Source: CAJOOD01 sp964433025 | GTDB lineage: Bacteria; Bacillota_I; Bacilli_A; RFN20; CAG-826 | Reading direction: 5' to 3' | Assembly: GCA_964433025.1 (NCBI GenBank) | Contig: CAYSPV010000003.1 | Location: 3,314 to 67,313 of the forward strand | Length of the DNA stretch: 64,000 nt | Part shown: piece by piece, positions 24,093-32,944 of the stretch | Layout: every line of letters starts with the position of its first letter | Position numbering within the stretch: the first letter of the stretch is position 1 | Program-made: the position numbers and the translations under genes | The notes under the pieces: generated by a model | Databases searched by the model: none | Told to the model about the DNA's origin: nothing | Seen by the model: only the letters and a program-made list of their open reading frames with translations

Positions 24093-25934
24093 ATGGCTAA
24101 AAAAAATCTAGAAAACAATAATCGTAAAGTTAATGTTTCTACCAAAGTAAGTGCATCTAAATCACTTGGTAAAGTTAATGATGGTGTATTTGTTTATACA
24201 GGCAATATTTCGGTAAATGAACTTGCTAAACAATTAGATGTACTGGCTAGCGATATTATTAAATATTTCTTTATGAAGGGTCAAATTATTAATATCAACT
24301 CTATCTTAGATGATGAGATGATAGGTACGATATGTTTAGAATACGGTTATGATTTCCAAAAAAAGGAAATCGTAGACGCTGAAGATTTTGAAAATTTACA
24401 AATTCAAGATGAAGAAAAAGATCTTCAACCTAGACCTCCAGTAGTCACTATTATGGGTCATGTTGACCATGGTAAGACTACTTTAATTGATGCGATTAGA
24501 AATTCTAATCTAGTGGATAAAGAAATTGGAGGTATTTCTCAATCTATTGGTGCTTATCAAGTTGAATTAAACAATAAAAAGATTACATTTATTGACACTC
24601 CTGGACATGAAGCCTTTACGGCGATGAGAAGTAGAGGAGCTTCAGTTACTGATATTGTTATATTAGTGGTGGCCGCAGATGATGGAGTAATGCCTCAAAC
24701 AGTTGAGGCTATTGATCATGCAAAAGCAGCCCATGTTCCAATAATTGTCGCTATTAATAAAATAGATAAACCAGGAGCAGATCCTTCTAAAGTTAAAAAT
24801 GATTTATTAGCCCATGATATTGTTTTAGAAGAATATGGTGGAGATGTAATAGCGGTAGAAATTTCTGCTAAACAAAAAATAAATATAGATAAATTATTAG
24901 AAACTGTCTTACTTGTCGCAGAAATGCAACAACTAACTGCAAATCCTAATAGATACGCAATTGGGGTAGTATTAGAAGCAGAATTAGATAAACAAGAAGG
25001 TCCTAAAGCGACTTTATTAATTCAAAATGGAACATTAAAAAGCGGTGATTATTTAGTAGTGGGTAGTTGTTTTGGTAAAGTAAGAAGAATGACTAATGAA
25101 TATAAAAAAGTTTTAAATGTGGCTTTACCTGCTACACCAGTCGCAGTTATCGGTTTAAGTGAAGTTCCTCACGCTGGTGATCATTTTATGGCTTTTGAAT
25201 CTGAAAAAGAAGCCAAAGAAATTACTACCAGAAGAAAATTAATAAAAGAACAAAAAGAAAAGAAATTTAGTTCTGCTGCTACTTTAGAAGATTTATTTAA
25301 TATGAAAAAAGAAGGAGAAATCCAAAACATTAATATCATATTAAAAGCCGATTCTACAGGTAGTGCGGAAGCGGTTAAATCTTCTTTAGAAAAAATAAAT
25401 GTTGAAGATGTAAAAATTAATGTAATACGGGCTACAAGTGGGGCCATTACTGAATCTGATGTTTTACTTGCATCGGCATCTAAAGCTATTATTTATGGTT
25501 TTAATGTTAGACCTGATGCAAAAACTAGAGCTAAAGCTTTAGAAGAAAAAGTAGAAATTAGACTTCAAAGAATTATTTATGCTTTAATTGAAGAAATTGA
25601 AGCTGCTGCTAAAGGTTTATTAAAACCCAAACTAGTGGAAAAAATAATTGGTCAAGCTGAGATTAGACAACTATTTAAAGTCTCTAAATTAGGCACAATT
25701 GCAGGTTGTATGGTTATCGATGGACAAATTAAAGCATCTAGTCCTATTAGAGTTATTAGAGATGGTGTAGTTATTTATGAAGGTAAAATAGCGTCTTTAA
25801 GAAGAGGAAAAGACCAAGTAAAAGAAGTAAATAAAGGTTTTGAATGTGGTATTTTAATTGAAAACTTTAATGATATTAAAGAATTAGATATCATTGAACA
25901 ATATGAAATGATTGAGGTTAAAGATGAAAAATAA
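24093..25934 (+). CDS. infB: translation initiation factor IF-2 (short form)
   Basis: 613 residues, shorter than in B. subtilis because the N-terminal extension is reduced to ~90 residues, as in mollicutes. IF2_N module (VNELAKQLDVLASDIIKYFF), then the GTPase domain with G1 GHVDHGKTTLID, G3 DTPGHEAF and G4 NKID, domain II, domain III and the C-terminal fMet-tRNA-binding barrel (SSPIRVIRDGVVIYEGKI). It brings initiator tRNA to the 30S subunit. GTAGGTGAT precedes ATG 24093, 4 nt after ylxR. Confidence 0.95.
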   Translation: MAKKNLENNNRKVNVSTKVSASKSLGKVNDGVFVYTGNISVNELAKQLDVLASDIIKYFFMKGQIININSILDDEMIGTICLEYGYDFQKKEIVDAEDFENLQIQDEEKDLQPRPPVVTIMGHVDHGKTTLIDAIRNSNLVDKEIGGISQSIGAYQVELNNKKITFIDTPGHEAFTAMRSRGASVTDIVILVVAADDGVMPQTVEAIDHAKAAHVPIIVAINKIDKPGADPSKVKNDLLAHDIVLEEYGGDVIAVEISAKQKINIDKLLETVLLVAEMQQLTANPNRYAIGVVLEAELDKQEGPKATLLIQNGTLKSGDYLVVGSCFGKVRRMTNEYKKVLNVALPATPVAVIGLSEVPHAGDHFMAFESEKEAKEITTRRKLIKEQKEKKFSSAATLEDLFNMKKEGEIQNINIILKADSTGSAEAVKSSLEKINVEDVKINVIRATSGAITESDVLLASASKAIIYGFNVRPDAKTRAKALEEKVEIRLQRIIYALIEEIEAAAKGLLKPKLVEKIIGQAEIRQLFKVSKLGTIAGCMVIDGQIKASSPIRVIRDGVVIYEGKIASLRRGKDQVKEVNKGFECGILIENFNDIKELDIIEQYEMIEVKDEK

Positions 25935-26259
25935 ATCTTTACACATTCAAGCTTTACTAGCTAGAAATATTTCTAAGATTATTCAAACGGATTTAAATGA
26001 TCCAAATTTAGCTTTTGTTTCTATTCCTGAAGTTAAAGTATCTCCTGATAGAAGTTATGCTAAAGTTTATGTTTCTATTCTTGATGAAAAACAAATAAAT
26101 AAAACGATGAAAATCTTAGAAAAATCTAAAGGATATATAAGATCTCAATTAGCGAAAATGATGGACACTAGACGTGTACCTCAAATTAGTTTTGTTATTG
26201 ATGATTCATTTAAAAAAGCTCAAGAATTAGATAAATTAATAAGTGATATTAATAAATAA
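25924..26259 (+). CDS. rbfA: 30S ribosome-binding factor A
   Basis: 111 residues, a KH-fold factor for 16S rRNA 5' maturation and cold growth. Motifs: LHIQALLARNISKIIQ and VKVSPDRSYAKVYVSI, then RRVPQISFVIDDSF. I place the start at ATG 25924, which has GAGG seven bases upstream and matches the family N-terminus; an ATG at 25912 is in frame but less well placed. It overlaps infB by 11 nt. It ends 7 nt before the convergent ttcA-like gene; only an A/T palindrome (AATAAATATTTATT) lies at the junction. Confidence 0.92.
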   Translation: MKNKSLHIQALLARNISKIIQTDLNDPNLAFVSIPEVKVSPDRSYAKVYVSILDEKQINKTMKILEKSKGYIRSQLAKMMDTRRVPQISFVIDDSFKKAQELDKLISDINK

Positions 26260-26266
26260 ATATTTA

Positions 26267-27460
26267 TTAAACTTTTAAAATCATCTTAATGTGTTTTATA
26301 TTAACTTCTTTAAATGGTTTTCCTACACATTTAAAATTATATTTTTCATATAGGTATTTATATTGATATTGAGCATTAACTTCAATAGTGATAGGGGTAT
26401 ACATCTTTTTAATATGTTTAATTAAAAATTTAATTAACTGTGATGCATATCCTTTATTTCTATATTTAGGAAGTATAGCTAGTCTTTGTATATAAATAAC
26501 ATCATCTTCTTTTAATAATCTAAATGTACCAATACATTTTTCTTTTAATAAGATTAAATAAGAATCAGAATTAATTTCTTCATCTTTAACAAATTCTTTG
26601 TTATAGGGAATATTTTCTTCTTTTATAAATACTTGTAATCTGATATTTAATTCATCTATATAGTCTTGTTTATCATATACAGGTTTAATAGTTAAACCTT
26701 TTTGATTTATTTGAATAGCAGAGTGCATGTCCCAAAGATTATATTGTTTTTTATTATCTAATAAAGTTAAAAAATTCTTCTTTGATGGTGAAAACTCTTT
26801 ATAGATTTGGTTCACTAATGTTTTTATATCTTCTCTAGTAGTATGTTTATCAGCAGGACAAGATGAACCAATAACATTTATTTTTTCTTCTTTAATTAGT
26901 TTTTTAATATCTTCTTCATAAACAAATATAAATGGTCTAATAAATGTTACATCATCTTTTGATAGATGCATTTTAGGAGAGAATGTCGCTACTTTTCCTG
27001 AATAAAACATATTCATAAATAAAGTCTCAATTGCGTCATCTAGGTGGTGGGCAAAGGCGACTTTATTAAACTTTAATCTTTTAGCCACTTTATCTATACA
27101 AGCTTTTTTCATTTTAGAACATATAGAACAAGGTAAATGGTTTAATTTTTGTAAGACTTGTTGTTTAGCTAAAATAGGATATACAGTCTTACAATCTTCA
27201 ATAATTAATTCATACCCTAAATTTTTACAAAAATTAATGACATTATCAAAATTAGAATTAGGAAATCCTAAATCTAAAAGCACTGGTTGTAATTTAAATT
27301 TAGTATGCTCAAATTTGCTATAAATATCTAAAGCATAAAATAACGCTAGGGAGTCTTTACCTCCAGATATTCCTACAACAACTTTATCATTAATTTCAAA
27401 TAGATTATATTTTTGATCGGCTTGACGAATACAGGCTAGTAGGGTTCTAATTGCTTTCAT
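26267..27460 (-). CDS. TtcA-type tRNA 2-thiocytidine synthetase fused to a GNAT acetyltransferase domain
   Basis: 397 residues in two parts. Residues 1-~245 are a TtcA-like PP-loop enzyme: SGGKDS (32-37), Cys111 and Cys114 in LPCSIC, Cys201 in SSCPADKH, the three cysteines that hold the 4Fe-4S cluster in TtcA, which makes s2C32 in tRNA. Residues ~260-397 look like a GNAT domain of the ElaA kind (IRLQVFIKEENIPY, YIQRLAILPKYRNKGYAS), with an intact R-x-x-G-x-A CoA loop at 334-339. I see no stop or frameshift between them, so the fusion is real in this sequence. The substrate of the acetyltransferase is unknown. On the minus strand TATAAT lies nine bases before the ATG, so the mRNA is almost leaderless. 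Divergent from truB. Confidence 0.85.
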   Translation of the reverse strand: MKAIRTLLACIRQADQKYNLFEINDKVVVGISGGKDSLALFYALDIYSKFEHTKFKLQPVLLDLGFPNSNFDNVINFCKNLGYELIIEDCKTVYPILAKQQVLQKLNHLPCSICSKMKKACIDKVAKRLKFNKVAFAHHLDDAIETLFMNMFYSGKVATFSPKMHLSKDDVTFIRPFIFVYEEDIKKLIKEEKINVIGSSCPADKHTTREDIKTLVNQIYKEFSPSKKNFLTLLDNKKQYNLWDMHSAIQINQKGLTIKPVYDKQDYIDELNIRLQVFIKEENIPYNKEFVKDEEINSDSYLILLKEKCIGTFRLLKEDDVIYIQRLAILPKYRNKGYASQLIKFLIKHIKKMYTPITIEVNAQYQYKYLYEKYNFKCVGKPFKEVNIKHIKMILKV

Positions 27461-27497
27461 ATAAAAATAATTATATTATTTTAAGTGGTAAAAATAA

Positions 27498-28364
27498 ATG
27501 ATTAATGGAATGTTATTAATAGATAAACCTATAGGTTATACATCACAAGATATCTGTAATAAAATCAAACATATTTTACATGTAAAAAAGGTCGGTCATT
27601 GTGGCACCTTAGACCCTTTTGCAAGCGGTTTAATGATCATCTTAATTAATAACGCCACTAAGCTTCTTCCTTTTATTATGGAAGAAAGAAAACACTACAT
27701 TGCAAACATTAAATTAGGTAAAGAAACTGATACCCTTGATAGTGATGGCAATATCATTAAAAACTCTGCAGTTCCTGATTTAAATAAAGAAAAAATTAAC
27801 GCCGTTTTACATAGTTTTTTAGGAAAAAGTCTGCAAAAACCGCCTATTTATTCAGCGATTAAAATAAAAGGAAAACCTGCTTATGATTACGCAAGGAAGG
27901 GTATAGATATAGAGTTAAAAGAAAGAGAAATAGAAGTATTTGATATTGAATTATTAGTGTTTAAAAATAATGAAATTTGTTTTTATTCACATGTAAGTAA
28001 AGGTACTTATATTAGGTCTTTAGCAAGTGATATTGCAAATAGATTAGACACTGTTGGGCATCTAAATTCTTTAAGACGAATTAGAGTGGGTAACTATGAT
28101 ATAAGTAACGCACTTAAAATTGAGGAAGTAGATGAATCTAAAGTTATTTCTATTAATGAGTGTTTAATAGATTTTCCTAGTTATATAATTGATGATAAAG
28201 ATCTATTTAAAGTTAAAAATGGACAACCTTTATTTATTGATAATATGAGTGATGAAAGGATCGCTATTTATTCTAAAAACAAAATCTTATTAGCCATTTA
28301 TCAAAAAGAAAATCAAAATAAATATGTATGTTTAAGAGGTATTAATAACAGTGGAGATAATTAA
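27498..28364 (+). CDS. truB: tRNA pseudouridine-55 synthase
   Basis: 288 residues. Motifs: KPIGYTSQDI, GHCGTLDPFASG with the catalytic Asp, KPPIYSAIKIKGKPAYDYAR and SKGTYIRSLASDI. It makes pseudouridine 55 in the T-loop of tRNAs. Its promoter region (TATATT at about 27472) overlaps the divergent ttcA-like promoter in a 37-nt gap. The 3' end overlaps ribF by 14 nt, the usual truB-ribF-rpsO order. Confidence 0.95.
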   Translation: MINGMLLIDKPIGYTSQDICNKIKHILHVKKVGHCGTLDPFASGLMIILINNATKLLPFIMEERKHYIANIKLGKETDTLDSDGNIIKNSAVPDLNKEKINAVLHSFLGKSLQKPPIYSAIKIKGKPAYDYARKGIDIELKEREIEVFDIELLVFKNNEICFYSHVSKGTYIRSLASDIANRLDTVGHLNSLRRIRVGNYDISNALKIEEVDESKVISINECLIDFPSYIIDDKDLFKVKNGQPLFIDNMSDERIAIYSKNKILLAIYQKENQNKYVCLRGINNSGDN

Positions 28365-29247
28365 ATTTAATAAAGATACTTATTTAGATTTAAAAGAGGA
28401 ATGTTTATTATGTATAGGCTTTTTTGATGGAATGCATTTAGGACATCAACAGTTATTTAAAAAAGCCTTAACATATCCTTATAAAAGATATGCTTTAACT
28501 TTTAATTCATCTTTTAAAAATGATAAGTTAATTACTCCATTTAAAGAAAAGATATCTTTAATAAAAAAATATCAAATAGAAAAAGTATTTGTTATTGATT
28601 TAAATGAAAAATTAATTAAAACATCTCCTATTGATTTTATTAATTTATATCTAAAAAAGATAAATCCTAAACTTATTATATGTGGTGAAGATTTTAGATT
28701 TGGATTTAATAATGAAGGGGATGCTGATTTATTAAAACAACATTTTAATGTTGATGTTATTAAATTATTAACATTAGATGATCAAAAAGTATCATCTACA
28801 TTAATAAGACAATATTTAGTCAATGGTGATATTAAAAGGGCTAATAAGTATCTAGGATATAATTATTTTTATTATGGAATAATTAAAAAAGGTTTAGGTA
28901 ATGGGGCTAAACTAGGTTATAAAACTGCAAACATTGATATAGATAAAAATTTAGTTAATCTAAGAAATGGTGTTTATATTTGTGATATTAAAATTAATGA
29001 TAGTATCTATCATGGTATTTCTAATATAGGTATTCATCCTTCTATATCTAAATTAGACACTCCAATATTAGAGGCTCATATTTTTGATATAGATGATGTA
29101 GAAGTAGGAGAACAAATAACCATCATTTTTTATGATTTTATAAGAGATGAAATTAAATTTGATGATATAGAAATGTTAAAATCACAAATAAATAAAGACA
29201 TTGATATAGCTAAATCATATTTTATAAATAAAAATGATTGCAATTAA
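28351..29247 (+). CDS. ribF: bifunctional riboflavin kinase/FAD synthetase
   Basis: 298 residues starting at GTG 28351, within the end of truB. The N-terminal FMN adenylyltransferase domain has CIGFFDGMHLGHQ and the KVSSTLIRQYL motif. The C-terminal riboflavin kinase domain has GLGNGAKLGYKTANIDID and NGVYICDI. The kinase motif is normally PTAN after GF/Y; here Lys replaces the Pro (KTAN) while Thr and Asn are kept. It makes FMN and FAD, needed by the two FAD enzymes encoded at 32945 and 34380. Confidence 0.93.
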   Translation: MEIIKFNKDTYLDLKEECLLCIGFFDGMHLGHQQLFKKALTYPYKRYALTFNSSFKNDKLITPFKEKISLIKKYQIEKVFVIDLNEKLIKTSPIDFINLYLKKINPKLIICGEDFRFGFNNEGDADLLKQHFNVDVIKLLTLDDQKVSSTLIRQYLVNGDIKRANKYLGYNYFYYGIIKKGLGNGAKLGYKTANIDIDKNLVNLRNGVYICDIKINDSIYHGISNIGIHPSISKLDTPILEAHIFDIDDVEVGEQITIIFYDFIRDEIKFDDIEMLKSQINKDIDIAKSYFINKNDCN

Positions 29248-29270
29248 TCTATGATTAAGGTAAATTAATA

Positions 29271-29324
29271 GTCGCGACTTATTCGCTGATTGATGAATCT
29301 CCAACGTCATTCGATGAATAAGCT
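29271..29324 (+). promoter_or_regulatory. rpsO leader element (candidate S15-binding regulatory RNA)
   Basis: CTTATTC (29278-29284) pairs with GAATAAG (29316-29322), enclosing an imperfect inner stem TGATTGATGA/TCATTCGATG. This is the only GC-rich patch between ribF and rpsO and lies 20-70 nt before the rpsO start. Many bacteria control rpsO through S15-binding leader RNAs of unrelated shapes. The assignment rests on position and folding by eye. Confidence 0.45.
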
Positions 29325-29350
29325 AAGAAATTAAAATAGGAGGAAAGAAA

Positions 29351-29620
29351 ATGGCACTTAGTAAAGCTGAAAAACAAGCTATTATTAATGAATTTGGCAA
29401 AAACCCCAATGACAGCGGTTCTACCGAGGTCCAAATTGCCTTATTAACTAATCAAATTTCTCAACTTACTGCCCATTTAAAACAACACAAAAAAGATCAC
29501 TCATCTCATAGATCTTTACTTGTCTTAGTAGGTCAAAGAAGAGCCTTATTAGATTATTTAGCTAAAAATGATCGTGAAGCTTATCTAAAATTAATTGCTA
29601 GATTAGGTTTACGTAAATAA
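29351..29620 (+). CDS. rpsO: 30S ribosomal protein S15
   Basis: 89 residues, full length. Typical sequence: NPNDSGSTEVQIALLTNQI, HLKQHKKDHSSHRSLL and LVGQRRALLDYLAKND. It binds the central domain of 16S rRNA early in assembly. AGGAGGAAAG lies directly upstream of ATG 29351. A strong terminator follows at 29643. Confidence 0.97.
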   Translation: MALSKAEKQAIINEFGKNPNDSGSTEVQIALLTNQISQLTAHLKQHKKDHSSHRSLLVLVGQRRALLDYLAKNDREAYLKLIARLGLRK

Positions 29621-29642
29621 TAATCTATAAAACTAGTAAATT

Positions 29643-29666
29643 AACTCGCAAATCGCGAGTTTTTTT
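29643..29666 (+). terminator. intrinsic terminator after rpsO
   Basis: AACTCGC (29643-29649) pairs with GCGAGTT (29655-29661) over a 5-nt loop, followed by a run of seven T residues (29660-29666). A clean rho-independent terminator for the truB-ribF-rpsO unit. Confidence 0.88.
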
Positions 29667-29766
29667 ATTGATTTTGATCTAATTAATTTTAATTAATTAA
29701 TATGTTTATTTTTGCTTATAAGTGGTATATAATTTTGACGTATATTTAAGAAAGAGAGAAAAAGAT

Positions 29767-31959
29767 ATGAAGAAAGTATTCGAATTAGAATTCGAAGGAA
29801 AGACATTTAAAGTTGAGACAAATGAAATTGCTAAACAAGCCGATGGAGCTTGCCTAATCCGTTATAATGATACCGTTGTTCTTTCCACAGTATGTGCCTC
29901 AGATTTACCTAAAGAAGGAGACTTTTTTCCTTTAACTGTTCAATATGAAGAAAAACAATATGCAGTAGGTAAAATCCCTGGTTCATTTTTAAGAAGAGAA
30001 GGTAGAGCAGGCGAACACGCTACCTTGACTGCAAGACTAATAGATAGACCTATTAGACCTATGTTTGCCGATGGTTTTAGAAATGAAGTTCAAATTGTAA
30101 ACACTGTTATGAGTGTTGATGTAGATGCTTCTAGTGAAATGGCGGCTATGCTTGGTTCTTCACTAGCGTTATGCATTTCTGACATTCCATTTGATGGACC
30201 TATTGCAGGTGTTCAAGTTGGTAGAGTTAATGGTCAATTTGTAATTAATCCTACTGTAGAACAAAAAGAATTATCTGATATTAATTTAACTGTTGCTGGT
30301 ACAAAAGATGCTATTAATATGGTGGAAGCAGGGGCTGATCAAGTCAGTGAAGACGATATGTTAGATGCTTTAATGTTTGGACATGATGCCATTAAAAGAC
30401 TATGTGATTGGCAAATAGAAATTGCAAAAGAAATAGGAAAACCAAAAAGAGAAATTGAACTTTATAAAATTGATGAAGAAATTGAAAATGATGTTATATC
30501 AAGAAGCAAAGATAGATTGTGCAAAGCTATTTCTATTTTTGATAAGTTAGAAAGACAAGACGCAATTGATGCCATACAAAAAGAAATCTTAGATGATTAT
30601 GATTTAAGAAAATATGAAGATGAAAAAACGCATCAAAAAACTATGTCTATGGTAAGACAAGTTTTAGAAGAAATTGTCGCTAATGAAGTTAGAAGATTAA
30701 TCACAGAAGAAAAAATTAGACCTGATGGTAGAAAAGTAGATGAAATTAGACCTTTAGATGCTCAAGTTGATATACTTCCTAGAGTCCATGGATCTGCGAT
30801 GTTTACAAGAGGTCAAACTCAAGTTATTTCTATTACTACATTAGGGGCTAAATCTGATGAACAAATATTAGATAGTTTAGATGGTGAAGATTCTAAACGC
30901 TGGATGCATCATTATAACTTCCCTCCATTTTCTGTTGGTGAAGTTGGAAGAATGGGCTCTCCAGGTAGAAGAGAAATAGGTCATGGTGCATTAGGAGAAA
31001 GAGCCTTATCTTATGTTTTACCTAGTGAAGAAGAATTTCCTTACACTATTAGAACTGTAGCGGAAGTTTTAGAAAGTAATGGTTCATCATCTCAAGCTAG
31101 TATATGCGCTAGCTGTATGTCTTTAATGGCAGCAGGTGTACCAATTAAAGAAATGGTATCTGGTATTGCTATGGGTTTAATTTCAAGTGGACCTTTAGAT
31201 GGAAAACATCCCTATACCATCTTAACTGATATTCAAGGTTTAGAAGACCATTTTGGCGATATGGATTTTAAAGTCGCAGGTACTAAAAATGGTATTACAG
31301 CTTTACAAATGGATATCAAAATTAAAGGTGTTACTAGAGAAGTCTTAAAAGAAGCTTTAGCGCAAGCTCATGTGGCTAGAGCTAAAATTAGAGAAGTAAT
31401 GGCATCTGCTATATCTAAGCCAAGAGATGATGTTTCTAAATATGCACCTAAGATGGAAACATTTAAAATTGATCCATCTAAAATTAAAGATGTTATTGGT
31501 ACAGGTGGAAAAATTATTAATGAGATTATAGCTAACTGTGATAATTGTAAAATTGATATTGAAGATGATGGTCAAGTTACTATCTATCATATGGATAGAG
31601 ACACCATTAGAAAAGCAAGACAAATCATCGATGATATTGTAAGAGAAGCCCAAGTTGGTGAAATTTATGAAGGTGTTGTCACTAGAGTGGAAGATTTTGG
31701 TGCTTTTGTAAAATTATTTGGAAATTGTGAAGGTTTATGTCATGTTTCTAGACTAGGTTGGGGCTATATTGAAAAAGCTAGTGATATCGTAAAAGTTGGT
31801 GACACTTTAAAAGTTAAAGTCATTGAAATTGATGATCATGGTAAAATTAAAGTTTCTCATAAAGAATTTTTAGAAAAACCTGCTTTTGAAGAGACGAATA
31901 ATAAAAAAGAAAGCTTTAAAAATAAAAAGCTAGGTAATTTTATTAATCGTAAAAAATAA
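29767..31959 (+). CDS. pnp: polyribonucleotide nucleotidyltransferase
   Basis: 730 residues from ATG 29767, after an AGAAAGAGAG purine tract; a reading frame open from 29722 runs through the promoter (TATAAT near 29727) and is rejected. Two RNase PH-like domains (FPLTVQYEEKQYAVGKIPG; RPDGRKVDEIRPLDAQVD), catalytic region SSQASICASCMSLMAAGVP, KH domain (IDPSKIKDVIGTGGKII) and S1 domain (GEIYEGVVTRVEDFGAFVKL). Phosphorolytic 3'-5' exonuclease of the RNA degradosome; works with RNase J-type enzymes such as the gene at 36026. Confidence 0.96.
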   Translation: MKKVFELEFEGKTFKVETNEIAKQADGACLIRYNDTVVLSTVCASDLPKEGDFFPLTVQYEEKQYAVGKIPGSFLRREGRAGEHATLTARLIDRPIRPMFADGFRNEVQIVNTVMSVDVDASSEMAAMLGSSLALCISDIPFDGPIAGVQVGRVNGQFVINPTVEQKELSDINLTVAGTKDAINMVEAGADQVSEDDMLDALMFGHDAIKRLCDWQIEIAKEIGKPKREIELYKIDEEIENDVISRSKDRLCKAISIFDKLERQDAIDAIQKEILDDYDLRKYEDEKTHQKTMSMVRQVLEEIVANEVRRLITEEKIRPDGRKVDEIRPLDAQVDILPRVHGSAMFTRGQTQVISITTLGAKSDEQILDSLDGEDSKRWMHHYNFPPFSVGEVGRMGSPGRREIGHGALGERALSYVLPSEEEFPYTIRTVAEVLESNGSSSQASICASCMSLMAAGVPIKEMVSGIAMGLISSGPLDGKHPYTILTDIQGLEDHFGDMDFKVAGTKNGITALQMDIKIKGVTREVLKEALAQAHVARAKIREVMASAISKPRDDVSKYAPKMETFKIDPSKIKDVIGTGGKIINEIIANCDNCKIDIEDDGQVTIYHMDRDTIRKARQIIDDIVREAQVGEIYEGVVTRVEDFGAFVKLFGNCEGLCHVSRLGWGYIEKASDIVKVGDTLKVKVIEIDDHGKIKVSHKEFLEKPAFEETNNKKESFKNKKLGNFINRKK

Positions 31960-31978
31960 AAAAATAATTAATTAAGAT

Positions 31979-32016
31979 AAATCCTATCTTTTTTAAGGTA
32001 GGATTTATTTTTATTT
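31979..32016 (+). terminator. intrinsic terminator after pnp
   Basis: AAATCCTATC (31979-31988) pairs with GGTAGGATTT (31997-32006), a 10-bp stem with one G-T pair, then ATTTTTATTT. The galU promoter starts within its tail (TATAAT 32027-32032). Confidence 0.8.
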
Positions 32017-32026
32017 ATACATTTAA

Positions 32027-32032
32027 TATAAT
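32027..32032 (+). promoter_or_regulatory. -10 box of the galU/redox operon
   Basis: TATAAT at 32027-32032, with a weak TTTATT about 17 nt upstream inside the terminator tail. AAGGATG (32040-32046) then serves as ribosome binding site for ATG 32055. Confidence 0.45.
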
Positions 32033-32054
32033 GATATTTAAGGATGTTTAAGAT

Positions 32055-32942
32055 ATGGAAAAAATAATTAAAAAAGCCGTTATTCCTGCTGCAGGACTTG
32101 GAACTAGATTTTTACCTGCTACAAAAGCTATGGCCAAAGAAATGCTTCCTATAGTGGATATTCCCACATTACAATATCAAATAAAAGAAGCAATTGAGGC
32201 TGGATGTGAAGAAATTATATTAATAATTAATGACGCTAAAAAACAAATCGTAGACCATTTTAAAAGAGATATTGAATATGAAAATTATTTAATATCTAAA
32301 GGTAAAGAAAATGATGCAGAAGTAATTAAAGACTTAACTACAATGGCTAAAATTACTTATGTATATCAACAAGAAGCTAAAGGTTTAGGACATGCTATTT
32401 TATGTTGTAAAGAAGCAATAAATAATGAACCTTTTATTGTTATTTTAGGTGATGATTTAATCGTTAATGAAAATGGTGATAATGTTTCTAGACAACTAGT
32501 AAATATCTATAATCAATATCACTGTGCGATTATTGGTTGTCAAAATGTTAAAGATAGTGAAGTTTCAAAATATGGAATCATGTCTTTAAAAGGAGAATTA
32601 GTTAATAGAATTGGTTATTTAAAAGATATGGTGGAAAAACCTAAATTAGAAGATGCACCCTCAAGATTAGCGTGTCTCGGTAGATATTTATTAACTAGTG
32701 ATATTTTTGAAATATTAGAAAACACTAAACCTGCTAAAAATGGAGAAATTCAATTAACTGATGCAATTCAGACTTTATGTAATAAAAAAGATGTTATTGT
32801 CTATGATTTTATTGGTAGAAGATATGATGTAGGCGATAAATATGGCTATGTAGAAGCAGTTATTGATTTTGCTTTAAAAAGAGATGATTTAAAAGATAAA
32901 GTTTTAGATCATATTAAAGAAATAATTAAAAATAAGGATTAA
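32055..32942 (+). CDS. galU: UTP--glucose-1-phosphate uridylyltransferase
   Basis: 295 residues. Motifs: KAVIPAAGLGTRFLPATKAM with the nucleotide loop, KEMLPIVDIPTLQYQ, FIVILGDDLI, MVEKPKLEDAPS and GRRYDVGDKYGY. It makes UDP-glucose for envelope glycolipids or polysaccharides. It is followed after 2 nt by a three-gene redox operon, so it appears to be co-transcribed with it; the functional link may be glycerolipid synthesis but this is inference. Confidence 0.95.
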   Translation: MEKIIKKAVIPAAGLGTRFLPATKAMAKEMLPIVDIPTLQYQIKEAIEAGCEEIILIINDAKKQIVDHFKRDIEYENYLISKGKENDAEVIKDLTTMAKITYVYQQEAKGLGHAILCCKEAINNEPFIVILGDDLIVNENGDNVSRQLVNIYNQYHCAIIGCQNVKDSEVSKYGIMSLKGELVNRIGYLKDMVEKPKLEDAPSRLACLGRYLLTSDIFEILENTKPAKNGEIQLTDAIQTLCNKKDVIVYDFIGRRYDVGDKYGYVEAVIDFALKRDDLKDKVLDHIKEIIKNKD

Positions 32943-32944
32943 AG

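Noticed and set aside
29722..29766. N-terminal extension of PNPase
   Set aside because: It runs across the promoter and adds 15 residues absent from the family; the purine-rich site precedes ATG 29767.
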